From: JANOGU01 sp964499865
Lineage (GTDB): Bacteria; Pseudomonadota; Alphaproteobacteria; Rhodobacterales; Rhodobacteraceae
Assembly (NCBI GenBank): GCA_964499865.1
Contig: CAZCPY010000067.1
Location: forward strand, 1 to 17,194
Direction of reading: 5' to 3'
DNA length: 17,194 nucleotides
Shown: piece after piece, positions 12,693-17,194 of the stretch
Layout: each line of letters starts with the position of its first letter
Numbering within the stretch: the stretch's first letter is position 1
Made by a program: the position numbers and the translations under genes
The notes under the pieces: generated by a model
What the model saw: only the letters and a program-made list of their open reading frames with translations
The model's database searches: none
Told to the model about the DNA's origin: nothing

Positions 12693-13880
12693 ATGTCCAG
12701 CCAGAACCCCGTCTTCATCCCCGGGCCGACGAATATCCCCGACCGGATCCTCAAGGCCTGCGCGATCCCCACGCTCGACCACCGCTCGGCGGCCTTCGGG
12801 CGCATGTTCCGGCCGGCGGTGGCCGGGGTCAAGCGGGTGATCGGCACCACGGCGGGCGAGGTCATCATCTTCCCCTCCACCGGCACCGGCGGCTGGGAAG
12901 CCGCCATCTCCAACACGCTGTCGCCCGGCGACACGGTCCTTGCCGCGCGGTTCGGCATGTTCAGCCACCGCTGGATCGACATGTGCCAGCGCCACAAGCT
13001 GAACGTGCAGATCATCGAGACGCCCTGGGGCCAGGGCGCGCCGACGGCCGCCATCGAGGCGGCGCTGAAGGCCGACCGCGACCACACGATCAAGGCCGTG
13101 CTGGCCACGCATAACGAGACGGCAACCGGCGTGCGGTCCGACATCGCGGGCATCCGCGCGGCGCTTACCCAGGCGGGGCACCCGGCCATGCTGTTCGTGG
13201 ACGGCGTGTCCTCGATCGGCTCGATGCCCTTCGAGATGGACGCCTGGGGCGTCGATGTCGCGGTGGCGGGGTCGCAGAAGGGCTTCATGCTGCCCGCGGG
13301 CCTGGCCATCGTGGGGGTTTCCCCCAAGGCGATTGCCGCGATGGACACCGCCCGCCTGCCGCGGACGTTCTTCGACTTCGCCGACATGCGGCGCACCAAT
13401 GCCACGGGGGGCTATCCCTATACCCCCGCGGTCGGCCTGATCGCGGGCCTGGCCGAGGCCATCGAGATGCTGGAGGAGGAGGGCCTTGCCAACGTCTACG
13501 CCCGCCACGCCCGCCTTGCCGAAGGCGTCCGCCGCGCCGTCGCGGCCTGGGGCATGCGGCCCTGCGCGGCCTCGCCTGACCTGTATTCCGAAACGGTCAC
13601 CGCAGTCGTGGTGCCAGAGGGTTGCAACGGCACCGACCTCGTGAAGCTCGCGGCCGAGAAATACGGCGTGGCGTTCGGCGTCGGTCTGGGCGAGGTTGCG
13701 GGCAAGGTGTTCCGCATCGGCCACCTGGGGGCGCTGACGGATGTGATGGTGCTGGGTGGCCTCGCGGCGGCCGAGATGTGCATGGCCGACCTGGGCTGGC
13801 CCGTGCGGCTGGGGTCGGGCGTCGCGGCGGCGCAGGAGTTCTACCGCGGCTCGGCGGCGGCGATGGCGGCGGCGGCGTGA
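12693..13880 (+). CDS. bhcA: L-aspartate:glyoxylate aminotransferase
   Basis: BhcA transfers the amino group of L-aspartate to glyoxylate, giving oxaloacetate and glycine, the last step of the beta-hydroxyaspartate cycle. The 395-residue protein is a fold-type I PLP enzyme of the serine-glyoxylate aminotransferase class. It shows FIPGPTNIPDRIL (8-20), PSTGTGGWEAAISN (61-74), the ATHNETATGV substrate loop (138-147), FVDGVSSIG (168-176) with the cofactor Asp, and GSQKGFMLPAG (193-203) with PLP Lys196. The C-terminal Ala/Gly-rich tail is probably disordered. It is the first gene of bhcABCD, divergent from bhcR. On its own it could be read as a serine- or alanine-glyoxylate aminotransferase; the operon decides the name. 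Confidence 0.93.
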   Translation: MSSQNPVFIPGPTNIPDRILKACAIPTLDHRSAAFGRMFRPAVAGVKRVIGTTAGEVIIFPSTGTGGWEAAISNTLSPGDTVLAARFGMFSHRWIDMCQRHKLNVQIIETPWGQGAPTAAIEAALKADRDHTIKAVLATHNETATGVRSDIAGIRAALTQAGHPAMLFVDGVSSIGSMPFEMDAWGVDVAVAGSQKGFMLPAGLAIVGVSPKAIAAMDTARLPRTFFDFADMRRTNATGGYPYTPAVGLIAGLAEAIEMLEEEGLANVYARHARLAEGVRRAVAAWGMRPCAASPDLYSETVTAVVVPEGCNGTDLVKLAAEKYGVAFGVGLGEVAGKVFRIGHLGALTDVMVLGGLAAAEMCMADLGWPVRLGSGVAAAQEFYRGSAAAMAAAA

Positions 13881-13891
13881 GGGGGAGGCAA

Positions 13892-13933
13892 GTTTCTTCG
13901 AAGAAACATGCAAATTCCTTCCAGGGAATTTGC
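13892..13933. repeat. Two consecutive perfect inverted repeats between bhcA and bhcB
   Basis: The 76-bp gap contains the 16-bp palindrome GTTTCTTCGAAGAAAC (13892-13907) and, two bases later, GCAAATTCC-ttccag-GGAATTTGC (13910-13933), perfect 9-bp arms with a 6-base loop. Both are far more AT-rich than the genes around them and end about 24 bases before the bhcB ATG. Neither is followed by a T-run. They look like RNA stems or a REP-like intergenic element that might set the ratio of BhcA to BhcBCD. Confidence 0.7.
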
Positions 13934-13956
13934 TGCAAGGCGGAAAGGGTTGTAAA

Positions 13957-14928
13957 ATGAAGGACATGGCCGGAATGATGGTGCCGACCTACGACGATGT
14001 GCTGGAGGCGCATGCGCGCATCCGGCCCCATATCCACCGCACGCCGGTGCTGACCTCGTCCTATCTCGACGCGCTGACCGGGGCCGAGCTGTTCTTCAAG
14101 TGCGAGAACTTCCAGAAGGCCGGCGCCTTCAAGGTGCGCGGCGCCTCGAACGCGGTCTTCGGCCTGGCCGAGCACAAGCTCGCCAAGGGCGTCGCCACCC
14201 ATTCCAGCGGCAACCACGCGCTCAGCCTGTCCTACGCGGCGGGCCGCCGCGGCATCCCCTGCCATGTCGTGATGCCCCGCACCGCGCCGCAGGCCAAGAA
14301 GGACGCGGTGCGCGGCTATGGCGGGATGATCACCGAATGCGAACCCTCCACCTCGTCGCGCGAGGCGGTCTTCGCCGAGGTCCAGGCCGCGACCGGCGCC
14401 GATTTCGTCCACCCCTACAACGACCCCCGCGTGATCGCCGGGCAGGGCACCTGCTCGCGCGAGCTGATGGAACAGGTCGAGGGGCTGGAGGCGGTGGTGG
14501 CCCCGATCGGCGGCGGCGGCATGATCTCGGGCACCTGCCTCACGCTGTCCACGCTCGCGCCGCAGGTGAAGATCTATGCCGCCGAGCCGGTGAATGCCGA
14601 TGACGCGGCGCGCAGCTTCCGCGCGGGCCACATCATCGCCGACGACGCCCCCGACACGGTCGCCGACGGGCTGAAGGTGCCGCTCAAGGACCTGACCTGG
14701 CATTTCGTGAAGACCCACGTCACCGACGTGCTGACCGCCACCGAGGACGAGATCGTGGAGGCGATGAAGCTGACCTGGAAGCGGATGAAGATCGTGATCG
14801 AGGCCAGCTGTTCGGTGCCGCTGGCGGTGATCCTCAAGAACCCGGAGGCGTTCCGGGGCAAGCGCGTCGGTGTCATCATCACCGGCGGCAACGTGGACCT
14901 AGACAAGCTTCCCTGGATGAAAGGGTGA
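13957..14928 (+). CDS. bhcB: Beta-hydroxyaspartate dehydratase
   Basis: BhcB is a PLP-dependent lyase that removes water from (2R,3S)-beta-hydroxyaspartate to give iminosuccinate. The 323-residue protein has the serine/threonine dehydratase fold (fold type II): FFKCENFQKAGAFKVRGASN (46-65) with PLP Lys59, the SSGNHA loop (83-88), and the phosphate-binding glycine loop PIGGGGMISG. It lacks the C-terminal regulatory domain of biosynthetic threonine deaminases, as in serine racemase and hydroxyaspartate lyases. GGAAAGG stands about 8 bases before the ATG. In-frame sequence upstream of 13957 covers the bhcA end and the inverted repeats and is not coding. Four bases separate it from bhcC. Confidence 0.94.
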   Translation: MKDMAGMMVPTYDDVLEAHARIRPHIHRTPVLTSSYLDALTGAELFFKCENFQKAGAFKVRGASNAVFGLAEHKLAKGVATHSSGNHALSLSYAAGRRGIPCHVVMPRTAPQAKKDAVRGYGGMITECEPSTSSREAVFAEVQAATGADFVHPYNDPRVIAGQGTCSRELMEQVEGLEAVVAPIGGGGMISGTCLTLSTLAPQVKIYAAEPVNADDAARSFRAGHIIADDAPDTVADGLKVPLKDLTWHFVKTHVTDVLTATEDEIVEAMKLTWKRMKIVIEASCSVPLAVILKNPEAFRGKRVGVIITGGNVDLDKLPWMKG

Positions 14929-14932
14929 CCCC

Positions 14933-16096
14933 ATGAACACGCACGCGAACTTTGCCGGCCTCGAAGTCGGCTACGACATCCCCGCCCTGCCCGGCATGGC
15001 CGAGGCCGACATCCAGACGCCCTGCCTGGTGCTCGACCTCGACGCGCTGGAACGCAACATCGTCAAGATGGGCGACTATGCCCGCGCACATGGCATGCGC
15101 CACCGCGTGCACGGCAAGATGCACAAGTCGGTGGACGTGGCGCTGCTGCAGGAACGGCTGGGCGGGTCGGTCGGCGTCTGCTGCCAGAAGGTGAGCGAGG
15201 CCGAGGTCTTCGCCCGCGGCGGCATCAGGGACGTGCTGGTGTCGAACCAGGTGCGCGATCCGGCCAAGATCGACCGGCTGGCCCGCATCCCCAAGCTCGG
15301 CGCGCGGGCGATCTGCTGCGTGGACGACATCGCCAACGTGGGTGACCTGTCGGCGGCGGCGGTGCGGCACGGCACCACCCTCGAATGCCTGGTGGAAATC
15401 GACTGCGGCGCCGGGCGCTGCGGCGTCAGGACGACGCCCGAGGTGGTGGCGATCGCGCAGGCCGTCGAGGCGGCGCCGGGGCTGAAGTTCAGCGGCATCC
15501 AGGCCTATCAGGGCGCGATGCAGCACATGGACAAGTACGAGGACCGCAAGGCCAAGATCGACCTCGCGGTCGCGCAGGTGAAGGACGCGGTCGATGCGCT
15601 CAAGGCGCTGGGGATCGACTGCGACATCGTCGGCGGCGGCGGCACGGGCAGCTACTATTTCGAAAGCGCCTCGGGCGTCTACAACGAGCTGCAATGCGGC
15701 AGCTACGCATTCATGGATGCCGACTATGGCCGCATCCTCGACAAGGACGGCAACCGCATCGACCGCGGCGAATGGGAAAACGCGCTGTTCATCCTGACCT
15801 CGGTGATGAGCCACGCCAAGGCCGACCGCGCCATCGTGGACGCCGGGCTCAAGGCGCAGTCGGTGGACTCGGGCCTGCCGGTGGTATTCGGGCGCACCGA
15901 CGTGAAATACGTCAAGTGTTCGGACGAACACGGCGTGGTGGAAGATCCGCAGGGCGTGCTCAAGGTCAACGACAAGCTGCGCCTCGTGCCCGGCCACTGC
16001 GACCCGACCTGCAACGTGCACGACTGGTATGTTGGCGTGCGCGGCGGCGTGGTCGAGGTGGTCTGGCCGGTTTCGGCCCGCGGCAAGGCCTACTGA
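14933..16096 (+). CDS. bhcC: Beta-hydroxyaspartate aldolase
   Basis: BhcC joins glycine and glyoxylate into (2R,3S)-beta-hydroxyaspartate, the entry step of the cycle. The 387-residue protein belongs to the fold-type III, metal-dependent D-threonine aldolase family. The N-terminal barrel carries QTPCLVLDLDALERNI (28-43) and RVHGKMHKS (58-66) with the PLP Lys at 62. GGGGTGSYYFESASGVYNEL (234-253) supplies phosphate contacts, and the C-terminal PGHCDPTCNVHD (353-364) provides metal ligands at His355 and Asp357. The start follows AAGGGTG in the end of bhcB. Without its neighbours it would be called a D-threonine aldolase; the operon gives the specific name. Confidence 0.94.
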   Translation: MNTHANFAGLEVGYDIPALPGMAEADIQTPCLVLDLDALERNIVKMGDYARAHGMRHRVHGKMHKSVDVALLQERLGGSVGVCCQKVSEAEVFARGGIRDVLVSNQVRDPAKIDRLARIPKLGARAICCVDDIANVGDLSAAAVRHGTTLECLVEIDCGAGRCGVRTTPEVVAIAQAVEAAPGLKFSGIQAYQGAMQHMDKYEDRKAKIDLAVAQVKDAVDALKALGIDCDIVGGGGTGSYYFESASGVYNELQCGSYAFMDADYGRILDKDGNRIDRGEWENALFILTSVMSHAKADRAIVDAGLKAQSVDSGLPVVFGRTDVKYVKCSDEHGVVEDPQGVLKVNDKLRLVPGHCDPTCNVHDWYVGVRGGVVEVVWPVSARGKAY

Positions 16097-16102
16097 AGGG
16101 GA

Positions 16103-16120
16103 GGCGGGGTGAACCCCGCC
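16103..16120. repeat. Perfect inverted repeat between bhcC and bhcD (REP-like)
   Basis: GGCGGGGT-ga-ACCCCGCC is a perfect 8-bp inverted repeat, followed by CTACG, in the 61-bp gap after the bhcC stop. Short GGCGGGGT palindromes of this kind recur between genes in Rhodobacteraceae genomes as I remember them, so this may be one copy of a dispersed element. In RNA it would be a stable stem that could slow decay of the upstream message. There is no T-run. Confidence 0.55.
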
Positions 16121-16157
16121 CTACGCCCGCGCGCGTCCGCAAGGCAGGAGTGACGTC

Positions 16158-17117
16158 ATGCTGATCGTTCCCGAGGCGCTGATCGCCGCGCTGGTCTCGC
16201 CCGAGGACGCCTTCGAAGCGATGGAGGCGACCTTCGCCGCCATGGCGCGGGGCGAGGCCTGGAACTTCCCCGTCGTGCGCGAGGCGCTGGGCGAGGGGCG
16301 GCAATACGGCTTCAAGTCGGGGATGGACCGCGCGGGCGGCGCGCTGGGGGTCAAGTCGGGTGGCTACTTCCCCGGCAACATCGCGCGCGGCCTGACCAAT
16401 CACCAGTCGGTCGTGGTGCTGTTCGACCCCGACACCGGGCGGCCCGAGGCGATGGTGGGCGGCAACCTGCTGACCGCGCTGCGCACGGCGGCCGCGCAGG
16501 CGGTGTCGGTCGACCGGCTGGCGCGGCCCGATGCGCGGGTGCTGGGGATGCTGGGCGCGGGCCACCAGGCCGCCTTCCAGCTGCGCGCCGCGGCGCGGGT
16601 GCGGCGGTTCGAGCGGGTGATCGGCTGGAACTACCACCCCGGGATGCTGGACAGGCTGGCCGCGGTGGCGGCCGAACTTGGCCTGCCCTTCGAGGGCGTG
16701 GCGCTGGAGCGGATGGCCGAGGCGGATGTGATCGTCACGATCACCTCCTCGCCCGCGGCCTCGCTGATGGACCGCCATGTCGCGCCCGGCACGCACCTCG
16801 CCTGCATGGGCACCGACACCAGGGGCAAGCAGGAGGTGGAACCCGCGCTGCTGGCCCGCGCCACGGTCTTCGCCGACGAAGTGGCGCAGTCGGTGACCAT
16901 CGGCGAGGCGCAGCACGCCATCGCCGCGGGCGTGATCGCGGAAAGCGCGATCACGCCGCTGGGCGCCGTCCTGACCGGCGCGCATCCCGGGCGGCGGTCG
17001 ACGGATGAGGTGACGCTGTTCGACGGCACCGGCGTGGGCCTGCAGGACCTCGCCGTCGCCCGCGTGGCCCTGGCCCGCGCCCGGGAACGCGGTCTGGGGC
17101 AGGTCGTCGAGGTCTGA
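16158..17117 (+). CDS. bhcD: Iminosuccinate reductase
   Basis: BhcD reduces iminosuccinate to L-aspartate with NAD(P)H, regenerating the amino donor used by BhcA. The 319-residue protein is of the ornithine cyclodeaminase/mu-crystallin family: substrate-domain motifs GVKSGGYFPGN (64-74, Lys66), FDPDTGRPEAMVGGNLLTAL (89-108) and RTAAA (109-113), then the Rossmann glycine loop LGMLGAGHQAAF (129-140) and TGVGLQD near the end. It has AGGAG seven bases before the ATG. It is the last gene of bhcABCD. Outside this operon it would be annotated only as an ornithine cyclodeaminase-family protein. Confidence 0.92.
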   Translation: MLIVPEALIAALVSPEDAFEAMEATFAAMARGEAWNFPVVREALGEGRQYGFKSGMDRAGGALGVKSGGYFPGNIARGLTNHQSVVVLFDPDTGRPEAMVGGNLLTALRTAAAQAVSVDRLARPDARVLGMLGAGHQAAFQLRAAARVRRFERVIGWNYHPGMLDRLAAVAAELGLPFEGVALERMAEADVIVTITSSPAASLMDRHVAPGTHLACMGTDTRGKQEVEPALLARATVFADEVAQSVTIGEAQHAIAAGVIAESAITPLGAVLTGAHPGRRSTDEVTLFDGTGVGLQDLAVARVALARARERGLGQVVEV

Positions 17118-17146
17118 GCCGGCCCCCGGCGCCTGAAGTAAATTGC

Positions 17147-17159
17147 GTGCCTTCGGCAC
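17147..17159. terminator. Small hairpin after bhcD, possible terminator
   Basis: GTGCC-ttc-GGCAC (5-bp stem) starts 30 bases after the bhcD stop and is followed on the plus strand by ATTCCTTTCCT. The stem is short and the T-run broken, so it is a weak candidate for ending the bhc transcript. On the minus strand it is followed by CAATTTAC and might also serve a convergent gene. Confidence 0.4.
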
Positions 17160-17175
17160 ATTCCTTTCCTGTCGG

Positions 17176-17194
17176 TCAGCGGCTGAAGAAGCCG
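17176..17194 (-). CDS. Possible C-terminal end of a convergent gene cut by the window edge
   Basis: The last 19 bases read on the minus strand as Gly-Phe-Phe-Ser-Arg and a TGA stop, with G/C-ending codons. A gene here would converge on bhcD with a small hairpin between them. Five residues cannot identify anything, and this may be chance. Confidence 0.2.

Noticed and set aside
12543..13967. Upstream part of a 749-codon minus-strand frame that runs into bhcR
   Set aside because: This part is antisense to bhcA and has no domain-like sequence; only the end matching the IclR family is kept as bhcR.
14928..14932. Possible bhcB-bhcC fusion
   Set aside because: A clear TGA stop, a four-base gap and a new ATG with a ribosome site separate them.
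16151..16158. TGACGTCA palindrome at the bhcD start
   Set aside because: An 8-bp palindrome between the ribosome site and the ATG, inside an operon; most likely chance.

Overview
The window is high-GC, tightly packed DNA whose codons mostly end in G or C. Gene content points to an alphaproteobacterium of the Rhodobacterales (Paracoccus/Rhodobacter type): a C-P lyase phosphonate cluster in an alphaproteobacterial layout, a small HemP protein, and a complete beta-hydroxyaspartate cycle (BHAC) operon of the kind described in Paracoccus denitrificans. Taxonomy is inferred from gene content only.

Region 1 (1-8952) is the phosphonate locus, in three transcription units. phnG-phnH-phnI-phnJ runs leftward with start/stop overlaps, and phnJ is cut by the window edge. 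phnF (GntR/UTRA regulator) and phnM (triphosphate diphosphatase) run rightward from a shared 90-bp control region that holds a small dyad next to a good -10 box. phnC-phnD-phnE1-phnE2 and a hexapeptide-repeat transferase run leftward and meet phnM tail to tail, 3 bp apart. Together they import phosphonates by an ABC transporter and begin C-P bond cleavage. phnK and phnL are not visible and presumably lie left of the window.

Region 2 (8953-11618) is a linker. A 564-bp gene-free stretch separates phnC from a divergent class I glutamine amidotransferase of the peptidase C26 type. It holds overlapping hairpins in the presumed phnC leader, several short exact repeats and a plausible promoter. A leftward group follows: a 33-codon ORF, hemP and a PfkB-type phosphofructokinase.

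Region 3 (11718-17117) is the BHAC locus: bhcR (IclR family) transcribed leftward, and bhcA-bhcB-bhcC-bhcD rightward. BhcC condenses glycine and glyoxylate, BhcB dehydrates and BhcD reduces the product to aspartate, and BhcA transaminates aspartate with glyoxylate to give oxaloacetate and regenerate glycine. Two 17-bp-spaced promoters sit back to back around a TTTCGAAA dyad. The bhcA-bhcB gap holds two consecutive perfect inverted repeats and the bhcC-bhcD gap holds another.

Both main systems are known. The less explained material is in the control regions, the small ORF overlapping hemP, the long N-terminal insert in PhnE2 and the altered NxxE-type motif of the kinase. No rRNA, tRNA, CRISPR array or intact mobile element was seen.
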